Assembly (NCBI RefSeq): GCF_001293525.1
Contig: NZ_BBYR01000029.1
Coordinates: 1-64,000 of the forward strand
Length of the DNA: 64,000 nt
Origin: Pseudideonella sakaiensis
GTDB lineage: Bacteria; Pseudomonadota; Gammaproteobacteria; Burkholderiales; Burkholderiaceae_C
Direction of reading: 5' to 3'
Shown here: piece after piece, positions 49,152 through 57,368 of the stretch
How positions within the stretch are numbered: the stretch's first letter is position 1
How the letters are laid out: each line of letters starts with the position of its first letter
Notes under the pieces: generated by a model
Told to the model about the DNA's origin: nothing
Seen by the model: only the letters and a program-made list of their open reading frames with translations
Database searches by the model: none
Made by a program: the position numbers and the translations under genes

Positions 49152-50330
49152 TCAGCTGTCCTTGTAGACCAGCAGCATCGCCGCGCTCTTGGAGGCGATG
49201 CGTTCGTTCGACACCATCAGCGACGCCGAGAGCGCGTCGCGGTAGGGGCGGCCCAGGCTGAAGGGGCTGTCGTTCTTGTAGCCGAGGATGCCGACGATCT
49301 GCAGCGCGCCGTGCACCAGCCGCGGGACCGCGTCCGAGGCGGAGATCTTCAGCGCGTTGAGCTTCAGCGCCCAGCCCATCTGGCCGAACTCGGCGTCGGC
49401 GCCGCGCGCCACGGTGGCGTCGTAGTCGGCCGCGACGGCGCGCCACTGGTGGCCCATGGCCTGCAGCTCGACGTTCAGCTCGGCCAGGCGCTGGGCCGTC
49501 GGCGGCACGGTGCCGGGCGCCTTGCGGGCCTGGCCGCGCACGAAGGCGGCCGCCTTCGCGTGCGCGCCGGCCGCGATGCCCCACCACAGCGAGGCCCACA
49601 GGATGTGGGAGTACGGCAGCATGGTCTGCGCGGAAATGTCCGCGTAGGGCACCGGCAGCACCTGCGCCAGCGGCGCGGCGCCCTCCATCCGGAAGCCGGG
49701 GCTGCAGGTGCCGCGCATGCCCAGGGTGTCCCAGGTGGTGGTCTGGGTCAGCGCGAGCTGGTCGCGCGCGAGCAGCACCAGCACCTGGTCGCTCGCGGGC
49801 GATTCGGCGGTGCGGCGGGCCGTCACGAGGATCGCGTCGGCCTGCGCGCAGTAGGAGCCGGTGGTCGCCTCCTTCACCAGGCGGAAGCGGCCGGCCTCGG
49901 CGTCCGTCTCGACCGCGCAGATGCTGGAGCGGGTGTCGCCGAAGGTGCCGACCTCGGAGGTCATCGAGCCGATCAGCCACTGGTGCTCGACCTGGGCGCG
50001 CAGCCAGGCGGTCAGCTCGGGGCGGTCGGCGTGGTGGCGCGTCAGGCAGGCGAGCTGGTTGTAGTGCATCGCCAGCACCATCGCGCTGTTCGAGCAGTGC
50101 TGGCCGAGCTCGGCGCACAGCGCTCCCTGCTCGGCAATCGTCAGGCCGGCGCCACCGAGCGCGGTGGGCACCGGCGCGCCGAGCAGGCGGGCGCGGCGCA
50201 GCGCATTCAGGGTTTCCTCGGGGAACCGGGCGCGGGCGTCGACATCGTCGGCGGCCGGCGCTGCGATGTCGCGGGCAATGCGCCGCATCGCGTCGGTCAG
50301 CGACATGACGTCGGTGGCGGTCGAGTCCAT
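49152..50330 (-). CDS. Acyl-CoA dehydrogenase-like protein lacking catalytic Glu
   Basis: This 392-residue protein has the acyl-CoA dehydrogenase fold, with TSEVGTFGDTRSS near 124 and GALQIVGILGYKNDSPFSLGRPYRDALSA near 345-370. At the two usual catalytic-base positions there is no Glu: Val373 stands where YEGT has Glu, and Ser241 stands at the helix-G position. The substrate-binding loop also differs (TTGSYCAQAD in place of TNGxxAD). It may use another base, have a different chemistry, or only bind an aminoacyl thioester. It is the first gene of the minus-strand arm of the carrier-protein cluster. The ATG at 50330 is likely; one at residue 9 is possible. Confidence 0.85.
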   Translation of the reverse strand: MDSTATDVMSLTDAMRRIARDIAAPAADDVDARARFPEETLNALRRARLLGAPVPTALGGAGLTIAEQGALCAELGQHCSNSAMVLAMHYNQLACLTRHHADRPELTAWLRAQVEHQWLIGSMTSEVGTFGDTRSSICAVETDAEAGRFRLVKEATTGSYCAQADAILVTARRTAESPASDQVLVLLARDQLALTQTTTWDTLGMRGTCSPGFRMEGAAPLAQVLPVPYADISAQTMLPYSHILWASLWWGIAAGAHAKAAAFVRGQARKAPGTVPPTAQRLAELNVELQAMGHQWRAVAADYDATVARGADAEFGQMGWALKLNALKISASDAVPRLVHGALQIVGILGYKNDSPFSLGRPYRDALSASLMVSNERIASKSAAMLLVYKDS

Positions 50331-50510
50331 GCGTGAAATATCTCCGGTTTCGGGCGCGACGCGGCAGGGGCTTCGCCGGGCTCGCATTCAGTGTATCGGT
50401 AACATTTGGGAACGACTGAAGGCCGGGCGAGAACGGCCGACAACCGTGCCGTGTGTCACGCATTTCCGGTGGTGTTGCCGAAACGTGAGCGCACACCAAC
50501 GAAGCTGCCC
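50331..50510. promoter_or_regulatory. Divergent intergenic region of the carrier-protein cluster
   Basis: This 180-base stretch is visibly richer in A and T than its surroundings. It separates the minus-strand dehydrogenase-like gene from the plus-strand esterase gene. A loose inverted repeat pairs TCACGCATTTCCGG (50457-50470) with CCGAAACGTGA (50478-50488). It should contain divergent promoters, but I could not fix the boxes. Confidence 0.4.
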
Positions 50511-51275
50511 TTGTCCGCTCCACCGCCCCTGTTCCCCGACCCCGTGCCGCCCGTCCCGCCGGCCGGCGACGCGCGCGCCGTGCTCGTGATGCTGCACGGG
50601 CTCGGCATGGACCCGGCCGTGCTGCGCCCCTTCGTCGCGAGCCTGGCGCTGCCGGCGTGGACCCTGCTGCCCACCGGCCCGGCCCGCGCCGACGATGGGC
50701 AGCCCGCGTGGTGGCCGGTCGCGGCCGACAAGCGCGCCGCCCGCCTGGCCGCCGGTCCGAGCGACCTGCACGACCGCCACCCGGCCGGCCGCCCGCTCGC
50801 CCGCCAGGCGCTGGCCGAGCGGCTGCTGGCGGCCCGCCGCGACTTCGGCGCGCTGCCGCTGGTGCTGGCCGGCTTCTCGCAGGGGGCGATGCTGGCCGTC
50901 GACTACACGCTGCTGGCCGATCCGGCGGCGCCGCGGCCGGACGCGCTGGTGCTGCTGTCCGGCTCCTGCATCGCCGTCGACGAGTGGCGGCCGGCGCTCG
51001 GCCGCTTGCGCGGCCTGCCGGCGCTGGTCGCCCACGGCCGCGACGACCCCGACCTCGGCGTCTTCGCCGGCGAGCGCCTGCGCGACACGATGCGGGCCGG
51101 CGGCGCCTGCGTCGACTGGCTCCCCTTCGACGGCGGGCACCAGCTGCCGCTCGTGGCCTGGCGCGCGCTGCGCCGCCGCGTGCACCTGGCGGCCGATGCC
51201 GCGGCGTCTGGCGCGCGCCCCGCCGGCATCCCCGCCGACCCCGCGGCCGGCGCGCGGCTGGCGCAGGCCGCATGA
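50511..51275 (+). CDS. Alpha/beta hydrolase, phospholipase/carboxylesterase type
   Basis: This is about 254 residues long. MLHGLGMDP is the oxyanion segment, GFSQGAML holds Ser123, HGRDDPDLG the Asp and DGGHQLP the His, a complete catalytic triad. These fit the YpfH/EstB carboxylesterase (PF02230) group. In this cluster it could release an acyl or aminoacyl group from the carrier protein as a thioesterase; that is inference. The start is uncertain: I use TTG at 50511 (SAPPPLFPD) because the region before looks intergenic; GTG at 50469 is an alternative. Its stop overlaps the next start (ATGA). Confidence 0.82.
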   Translation: MSAPPPLFPDPVPPVPPAGDARAVLVMLHGLGMDPAVLRPFVASLALPAWTLLPTGPARADDGQPAWWPVAADKRAARLAAGPSDLHDRHPAGRPLARQALAERLLAARRDFGALPLVLAGFSQGAMLAVDYTLLADPAAPRPDALVLLSGSCIAVDEWRPALGRLRGLPALVAHGRDDPDLGVFAGERLRDTMRAGGACVDWLPFDGGHQLPLVAWRALRRRVHLAADAAASGARPAGIPADPAAGARLAQAA

Positions 51276-51808
51276 CGCCGCCGGCCCGCCCGCGCGGCGC
51301 AGCCCACCCGTCGCCGGCCGACGCGCCAGCCGCCGGCGTGGCCGGCCCCGTGCCGGCGCCCGCGCTGCGCGTCGGCATCGACACCGTCGACGTCGCCGGC
51401 GTCGCGACGTCGCTGGACGCCTTCGGCGAGCGCTATGCGCGGCGCCTGTTCACCGACGGCGAGCGCGCCGCGGCCGAGCGCGTGCCCTCGGCGCGCGCCG
51501 AGCGCCTGGCCGCGCGCTTCGCCGCCAAGGAGGCCTTCCTGAAGGCCTTCGACGCCGCCGAGACCGGCCTCGGCTGGCGCGAGATCGAGGTCGTCGGCGA
51601 GGCCGGGCAGCCGCCGCGCCTGCGCCTGCACGGCGCCGCCGCCGCGCGCGCCGCGGCCTGCGGCGCGCGCGAACTCGCGCTGTCGCTCAGCCACGACGGC
51701 GCGCAGGCCTGCGCGATGCTGGTCGCGCTGTGCGACCCGGTTGCCCGCGCCGGCGAGGCGGCCGCTCCCGACGCCCGACCCCTGTTCCACTTCCATCCCG
51801 CACCATGA
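51272..51808 (+). CDS. AcpS-type 4'-phosphopantetheinyl transferase
   Basis: This 178-residue enzyme transfers phosphopantetheine from CoA to the carrier protein encoded next to it. Motifs are RVGIDTVDVAGV, FGERYARRLFTDGERAA, RLAARFAAKEAFLKAF and ALSLSHDG, which hold the metal Asp and Glu. It is longer than typical AcpS (about 125 residues) because of a 35-residue N-terminal extension and a tail. The ATG start overlaps the esterase stop and its stop overlaps the carrier-protein start, so the three are translated together. A dedicated role for this carrier is likely. Confidence 0.9.
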   Translation: MTPPARPRGAAHPSPADAPAAGVAGPVPAPALRVGIDTVDVAGVATSLDAFGERYARRLFTDGERAAAERVPSARAERLAARFAAKEAFLKAFDAAETGLGWREIEVVGEAGQPPRLRLHGAAAARAAACGARELALSLSHDGAQACAMLVALCDPVARAGEAAAPDARPLFHFHPAP

Positions 51809-52059
51809 CCGCCCCCTCCGAGCTCGATGCCGGCATCCGCAGCGTGCTGAAGCAGCACGGCCGCCTGTCCCAGGACGCCGACACCCTCGCCGACGATGCC
51901 GACCTCTACCAGGCCGGCATGAGTTCGCACGCCAGCGTCAACGTGATGCTCGGCCTGGAAGGCCAGTTCGACGTCGAGTTCCCCGACCGGATGCTCACCC
52001 GCAGCGTCTTCTCCAGCATCGCGGCGATCCGCGCCGCGCTGGACGAGCTGCTCGGGTGA
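51805..52059 (+). CDS. Acyl/aminoacyl carrier protein
   Basis: This 84-residue acidic protein has the four-helix carrier fold: DADLYQAGMSSHASVNVMLGLEGQFDVEFPD, then a C-terminal SSIAAIRAAL helix. The attachment serine is probably Ser41. The usual DSL motif is SSH here (Ser40, Ser41, His42), as in carriers served by SerRS-like ligases. It probably receives the amino acid from the ligase at 48103-49026. Both ends overlap neighbouring genes (ATGA and GTGA). Confidence 0.88.
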   Translation: MTAPSELDAGIRSVLKQHGRLSQDADTLADDADLYQAGMSSHASVNVMLGLEGQFDVEFPDRMLTRSVFSSIAAIRAALDELLG

Positions 52060-54806
52060 CCCTGGCGAGCCGGCCGCCCGAGGCCGCGCCGGCCGGTGCC
52101 GGCGCAGGCGTGGGCGTGGGCGTGAGCACGGGCCTGCGCGTCGCGCTCGAGGCCGGCTGGTTGCTCGGTGCCGTCGCGCCGGGCGAGGACGGGCCGCGCG
52201 ACTGGCGCGCGATCGCGTCGCCGATGCCGGTCGCGGCGGCGCTGGCCGAGGCCGGTGCCTGGTCGCTCGACGCCGACGGCCCGCCGCGCGACTTCGATGC
52301 CGAGACCTGGCACTACCGCCTGGACTTCGACGCCCCGGCCGACGCCGCCGGCGATGCCGACACCGCCGAGGGCCCCTGGGTGCTCGGCTTCGACGGCCTG
52401 GCCACGCTGTGCGAGGTCTGGCTGAACGGCGAGCGCCGGCTCGACAGCCACGGCATGTTCCGCCGACGCTGCCTGCGCCTGCCGGCGCTGCGGCGGCGCG
52501 GCAACCGGCTGGAGCTGCGCTTCCGCCCGCTGGCCGCGGCGCTGGCCGAGCGCCGCCCGCGCCCGCGCTGGCGCGTGCCCATGCTCGTGCAGCAGCAGCT
52601 GCGCTGGTTCCGCACCACGCTGGTCGGCCGCACGCCCGGCTGGTCGCCGGCGGCGGCGCCGGTGGGCCCGTGGCGCGGCGTCTGGCTGGAGCGGCGCGAC
52701 CGCCCCGGGCTGGTCGGCTGCCGCGTCGACGCCCGGCTGGACGCGGTCGCCGACGTCGGCCGCGTGCAGGTGCGGCTGCGCACGGTCGGCCCCTGGCCGG
52801 CCGGTGACCGCCTGCGGCTGCGCCTCGGCGATCGGCAGGTCGAGGCCTGCCCGCACCCCGCCGCGGCGGTGGCCGGCGCTGCGGACGCGGCGGCGCCGGC
52901 GCGCGACCCGGGCGCCGACGCGGCCGAGACGGACGGCACCCAGGCCTGGGAGGCCACGCTCGAGTGGCCCGCGCCGGCCCGCTGGTGGCCGCACACGCAT
53001 GGCGAGCCGGTGCTGTACGCGCTCGAGCGCGTGCCGGCCGATGGGGGCGCGCCGCAGCCGCTGGCCCGCGTCGGTTTCCGGCAGGTCGTGCTGGACAGCA
53101 CGGACGGCGGCTGCACGCTGCGCGTCAACGGCGAGGCGGTGTTCGCGCGCGGCGCCTGCTGGGTGCCGGCCGACGCGCTGCGCCTGCATGCCGCGCCGCA
53201 CGCCTATGCGCCGCTGCTGGCCCAGGTGCGCGCGGCCGGCATGAACCTGCTGCGCGTGCCGGGCACGATGGTCTACGAGCACCCGGCCTTCTACGCGGCC
53301 TGCGACGCCGCCGGCGTGATGGTCTGGCAGGACCTGATGTTCGCCAGCATGGACTACCCGGACGACGCGGCCTTCGCGGCGGAGGTGGCGCAGGAGGTCG
53401 CGCAGCAGCTGGACGACTGGGGCGGGCACGCGTCGCTGGCGGTGGTCTGCGGCAACTCGGAGGTGGCCCAGCAGGCCGCGATGTGGGGCGCGCCGCGCGA
53501 GGCCTGGTCGCCGCCGCTGTTCGAGCAGGCGATCGCCGCACAGGTGCGCGCGGCGCGCCCCGGGCTGGCGTGGTGGCCGTCGAGCGCGCAGGGCGGGGAC
53601 TTCCCGTTCCAGGTCGCGCAGGGCAGCTGTTCCTATTACGGGGTCGGCGCCTACCGGCGGCCGCTCGACGAGGCGCATGCCGCCGGCCCGCGCTTCGCCA
53701 CCGAGTGCCTGGCCTTCGCCAACGTGCCCGACGACGCGACCCTGGCCCGCGTGCCCGGCCTCTCGCTGCGCTCGCCGGTGCATGCGCCGGCGTGGAAGGC
53801 GCGCGTGCCGCGCGATCTGGGCGCCGGCTGGGATTTCGACGACGTGCGCGACCACTATGCGCAGGCGCTGCTCGGCGAGCCGGTCGAGCCGCTGCGCGCC
53901 AGCGACCCGGCGCACTACCTGGCGCTGGCGCGCGCCACCAGCGCCGAGGTGATCGCGCGCAGCCTCGCGCAGTGGCGGCGCGCCGACAGCCGCTGCGCCG
54001 GCGCGCTGGTGTGGACGCTGCGCGACTTCCGCGCCGGTGCCGGCTGGGGCCTGCTCGACGACCGCGGCCGCCCGAAGGCGGCCTGGCACGGCTTCGCCCG
54101 CGCTGCCCGCCCGACCCACCTCGCGCTGATCGACGAGGGCCTGGACGGCCTCGCCGCGCATGCCCACCACGAGGGCCCCGATGCGATCGACGGCGTGCTG
54201 GAGCTGCGCCTCTACCAGCACGACGAGGTGCCCGTCGGCGCCGGCCGCGTGCCGCTGCGGGTCCCGGCGCGCGGGCGCGCGCGGGTAGGGCTGACGCAGG
54301 CGCTGGGCCACTTCATGGACCTGAACGGCGCTTACCGCTTCGGCCCGCGCGCGCTCAGCTGCGCGGTCGCGCGCTGGTGGCGCTCGCCGGCGGCGGCGGA
54401 CGCCGCGGCCGCAGCGGCCGCGGACGGCGCCGACGCGGCCCTCGCGCTGGAACCCCCGCTGGCGACCGCCTGCTGGTTCGCCCCCGGGGGGCTGTCCGCG
54501 CGCCGGCCGGAGATCGGCCTCGCGGCCCACGCGCTGCCGGTCGACCCGGCGGCGCCGGCGCTGCGCCAGGTGCGCATCCGCACGCGCGCGGCGGCCTGGG
54601 GCCTGTACGCCGAGTCCGACGGCTGGCGCCCGCGCGACGAGTTCGGCCACCTGCCGCCCGGCGACGCCGTCACCTGGACCTTCGAGCCGGCCGAGCCGCC
54701 GCCCCCCGGCGGCCGCTTGCCCGCGTGGCGCGTGGTGCTGCGGGCGCTCAACACCCACCAGGCCGTGGTCGTCGCGGCGCCGGCGGGGCCGGAAGGATCG
54801 CCGTGA
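52056..54806 (+). CDS. Glycoside hydrolase family 2, beta-mannosidase-like
   Basis: This 916-residue protein has GH2 sandwich domains (about 25-380) and a TIM barrel. VVCGNSEVAQQ carries the acid/base Glu469, matching CGNNE of beta-mannosidases, and RFATECLAFANVP carries the nucleophile Glu550 at the SEFG position. No signal peptide is obvious; the N-terminus is Ala/Gly/Val-rich and begins by GTG overlapping the carrier-protein stop. This suggests cytoplasmic action on a mannoside-like or unknown glycoside. Its coupling to the carrier-protein gene is unusual and argues that the pathway product contains a sugar. Confidence 0.88.
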   Translation: MTLASRPPEAAPAGAGAGVGVGVSTGLRVALEAGWLLGAVAPGEDGPRDWRAIASPMPVAAALAEAGAWSLDADGPPRDFDAETWHYRLDFDAPADAAGDADTAEGPWVLGFDGLATLCEVWLNGERRLDSHGMFRRRCLRLPALRRRGNRLELRFRPLAAALAERRPRPRWRVPMLVQQQLRWFRTTLVGRTPGWSPAAAPVGPWRGVWLERRDRPGLVGCRVDARLDAVADVGRVQVRLRTVGPWPAGDRLRLRLGDRQVEACPHPAAAVAGAADAAAPARDPGADAAETDGTQAWEATLEWPAPARWWPHTHGEPVLYALERVPADGGAPQPLARVGFRQVVLDSTDGGCTLRVNGEAVFARGACWVPADALRLHAAPHAYAPLLAQVRAAGMNLLRVPGTMVYEHPAFYAACDAAGVMVWQDLMFASMDYPDDAAFAAEVAQEVAQQLDDWGGHASLAVVCGNSEVAQQAAMWGAPREAWSPPLFEQAIAAQVRAARPGLAWWPSSAQGGDFPFQVAQGSCSYYGVGAYRRPLDEAHAAGPRFATECLAFANVPDDATLARVPGLSLRSPVHAPAWKARVPRDLGAGWDFDDVRDHYAQALLGEPVEPLRASDPAHYLALARATSAEVIARSLAQWRRADSRCAGALVWTLRDFRAGAGWGLLDDRGRPKAAWHGFARAARPTHLALIDEGLDGLAAHAHHEGPDAIDGVLELRLYQHDEVPVGAGRVPLRVPARGRARVGLTQALGHFMDLNGAYRFGPRALSCAVARWWRSPAAADAAAAAAADGADAALALEPPLATACWFAPGGLSARRPEIGLAAHALPVDPAAPALRQVRIRTRAAAWGLYAESDGWRPRDEFGHLPPGDAVTWTFEPAEPPPPGGRLPAWRVVLRALNTHQAVVVAAPAGPEGSP

Positions 54807-54901
54807 GCGCCCGTCGCGCCGCGGCCGGCGTGATGAATTGGGCTAGGATGCCCCGGATGTTGCGGGCTTGGCCGCAGCCGGCCTCGCCCTATCCTTCCCC
54901 G

Positions 54902-56260
54902 ATGGGGTCCGACACCGCCGCCATGGCCGACCGCGCGCGCGCCCAGCCCGATCCGGGCCGGCACGCCGAGGCCGCGCTGCGGCTGCACCGATCTCCTCCC
55001 TTGCACGCCGCTCCCCCGTCCTCCGCCTCCTCCTTCGTCCCGGCCGCCGCGCCGGGGCCGGCTGCCGCCGACGACGGCGCGCCCGCGCCCTCGCTGTCGA
55101 TCATGGGCATCCGCGGGCTGCCCGCGCGCCACGGCGGTTTCGAGACCTTCGCCGCCCGCCTCGCCCCCTTCCTGGTGCAGCGGGGCTGGCGCGTCACCGT
55201 CTACTGCCAGGAGGAGACGCCGCCGCCCGCGCCGGAAAGCGAGCTCGACGGGGTGCGCCTGGTGCACCTGCACGTCGGCGCCGACACCGCGTGGAACAGC
55301 ATCCGCTTCGACCACGCCTGCATCGCGCACGCGCTGCGCGAGCGGCCGCCGCTGGTGCTCACGCTGGGCTACAACACCGCGCTGCTCGCCCTGCGGCTGC
55401 GCCGTGCCGGCATCGTGCACACGATCAACATGGACGGCATCGAGTGGGCGCGCGCGAAGTGGGGCCCGCTGGCACGCGCCTGGCTCTACCTGAACGAGTG
55501 GGCCGGCGCGCTCGGCGCCCACCACCTGTTCGCCGACCACCCGGAGATTTCGGTGCACCTGCAGCGCCGCGTGCCGGAGCGCAAGATCACCACCATCCCC
55601 TACGGCACCGACCTGATCCAGCAGGCCGATGCGTCGCTGCTCGCGCCCTTCGGGCTGGAGCCCGGGCGCTACTGCACGCTGATCGCGCGGCCGGAGCCGG
55701 AGAACTCGCTGCTGGAGATCGTCGAGGCCTTCTCGGCGCGGCGCCGCGGCGTGAAGCTGATCGTGCTCGGCAACCTGCGGCCCGAGCGCGTGCGCTACCA
55801 CGCCCGCGTGCAGGCCGCCGCCAGCGACGAGGTGATCTTCGCCGGCGCGATCTTCGATGCCGCGATCGTGCGCGCGCTGCGCCTGTACGGCCTGGTCTAC
55901 CTGCACGGCCACCAGGTCGGTGGCACCAACCCCTCGCTGCTGGAGGCGATGGGTGCCGGCAACCCGGTGATCGCGCACGACAACCGCTTCAACCGCTGGG
56001 TGGCCGGCGGCAGCGCGCTGTTCTTCGACGACGCGGCCAGCTGCGCGCAGGCGCTGGACACCGTGCTCGCGCAGCCCGGCCTGCGCCTGCGCCTGGCCGA
56101 GGCGGCGACGCGCCGCGCCACCACCGCCTTCCGCTGGGACCGCGTGCTGCAGCGCTACGAGACCACGCTGGCCGCACTGCAGCACCCGGTGGACGGCCAG
56201 CACCGGCCGCCGCCGGCCAGTTCCTACGACCCGAGCAACTTCATGGACTACGGCCGATGA
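54902..56260 (+). CDS. Glycosyltransferase with DUF1972 domain
   Basis: This is a cytoplasmic or membrane-associated GT-B enzyme of about 452 residues. The N-terminal ~60 residues are low-complexity Ala/Pro. The DUF1972 domain begins SLSIMGIRGLPARHGGFETFAARLAPFLVQRGWRVTVYCQE, and a GT1/GT4-like C-terminal domain has GGTNPSLLEAMGAGNPVIAHD. Such enzymes often add rhamnose in polysaccharide synthesis. The start is uncertain: ATGs at 54833, 54848, 54857, 54902 and 54923 are in frame. It is the first gene of the exopolysaccharide locus, and its stop overlaps the export-protein start (ATGA). Confidence 0.86.
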   Translation: MGSDTAAMADRARAQPDPGRHAEAALRLHRSPPLHAAPPSSASSFVPAAAPGPAAADDGAPAPSLSIMGIRGLPARHGGFETFAARLAPFLVQRGWRVTVYCQEETPPPAPESELDGVRLVHLHVGADTAWNSIRFDHACIAHALRERPPLVLTLGYNTALLALRLRRAGIVHTINMDGIEWARAKWGPLARAWLYLNEWAGALGAHHLFADHPEISVHLQRRVPERKITTIPYGTDLIQQADASLLAPFGLEPGRYCTLIARPEPENSLLEIVEAFSARRRGVKLIVLGNLRPERVRYHARVQAAASDEVIFAGAIFDAAIVRALRLYGLVYLHGHQVGGTNPSLLEAMGAGNPVIAHDNRFNRWVAGGSALFFDDAASCAQALDTVLAQPGLRLRLAEAATRRATTAFRWDRVLQRYETTLAALQHPVDGQHRPPPASSYDPSNFMDYGR

Positions 56261-57354
56261 ACGCCCAAGCCGCCTCCCTCCGCGCCGTCACGCGGGCGCT
56301 GGCCGCGGCGCTGTGCCTCGCGCTCGGCGCCTGCGCCGGCCTGCGCAGCGACCCGTCCACCCCCCGCGGCAGCGCCACCAGCATCCCGGTGCTGACGCCG
56401 GCGGCGGTGGCTGCCGCCGCGCCGGCCGGCAGCGCGCCCGCGCGCGCCGCCGGCACTGCCGAACCCCCGGGCTACACCTTCTCCGCAGGCGACGAGTTCG
56501 ACCTGCGCGTGCCCGACGCGCCGCAGTTCGACCAGACCCTGCGCGTGCGTCCCGACGGCAAGGTCAGCCTGCCGGTGATCGGCGCGGTGCAGGCGCTCGG
56601 CCGCACGCCGGAGGCGGTCGAGGCGGAGCTGCGCGAGCGCTTCCAGAAGGCCTCGGGCGCCGGCGTGGAGGGCCAGTACTTCCTGCAGCCGAACGACGAG
56701 CTCGAGCTGAAGTTCCCCTACCACTCGAACCTCAACGAGGTGGTGAAGCTGCGCCCGGACGGCAAGCTGCAGCTGCAGCTGATCGGCACCGTGCAGGCCT
56801 CGGGCCTGACGCCCGAGGGCCTGCGCGAGCTGCTGCTCGGCCGCTACGAGCGCGTGCTGCGCCGGCCCGAGCTCGCCGTGGTGCTGCGCACCGCGACGAC
56901 GCAGAACGTGCGCCTGCCCGGCGGCGCGATCGGCCGCGCCGGCCTGGCCGGCCTGCAGCCCACCGTGATCGTGCGCAGCAGCCAGCCGCAGCAGGTCTTC
57001 GTCGGCGGCGAGGTGGTGCGCCCCGGCGTGCTGGCCTGGCGGCCGGGCCTGACGGTGATCCAGGCGGTCGCCGAGTCCGGCTGGTACCTGCCGTCGGCGG
57101 AGATCTCCCGCCTGATGGTGCTGCGCCGCACCGACGACAACCGCAGCCAGGTGCTGCGGCCGGACTTCGGCTACGACCTGAACGGCGAGCAGAAGGCCGA
57201 CCTGCTGCTGCAGCCCTTCGACATCGTGCTGCTGCCCAGGAACTCCGCGTCGCGCCTCGCCGATGCGTTGAACCAGTACGTCTTCAACCTGCTGCCGCCG
57301 CTGCGCAATTCCTCGCTGGGATTCAGCTACGTGCTGCGCGATCCGACGCCCTGA
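56257..57354 (+). CDS. Outer-membrane polysaccharide export lipoprotein, Wza-like
   Basis: This 365-residue protein has a lipoprotein signal with the lipobox LGAC, giving lipidated Cys26. Two Poly_export/SLBB regions follow, YTFSAGDEFDLRV near 70 and PNDELELKFPYHSNLNEVVKLRPDGKLQLQLIG near 145-175, then an SLBB part VFVGGEVVRPGVLAWRPGLTVIQAV. It forms or helps form the outer-membrane channel for the polymer. The gene lies between the first glycosyltransferase and the chain-length regulator. Confidence 0.92.
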   Translation: MNAQAASLRAVTRALAAALCLALGACAGLRSDPSTPRGSATSIPVLTPAAVAAAAPAGSAPARAAGTAEPPGYTFSAGDEFDLRVPDAPQFDQTLRVRPDGKVSLPVIGAVQALGRTPEAVEAELRERFQKASGAGVEGQYFLQPNDELELKFPYHSNLNEVVKLRPDGKLQLQLIGTVQASGLTPEGLRELLLGRYERVLRRPELAVVLRTATTQNVRLPGGAIGRAGLAGLQPTVIVRSSQPQQVFVGGEVVRPGVLAWRPGLTVIQAVAESGWYLPSAEISRLMVLRRTDDNRSQVLRPDFGYDLNGEQKADLLLQPFDIVLLPRNSASRLADALNQYVFNLLPPLRNSSLGFSYVLRDPTP

Positions 57355-57368
57355 CCGGGAACCCCTCC

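Noticed and set aside
50406-50510. N-terminal extension of the esterase to TTG at 50406
   Set aside because: This stretch is less GC-rich than coding DNA around it, has no ribosome-binding site, and adds residues unlike the family's N-terminus.
54389-54440. GCGGCGGACGCCGC-type repeats as a structured element
   Set aside because: They encode the Ala-rich linker of the GH2 protein and are explained by codon use.
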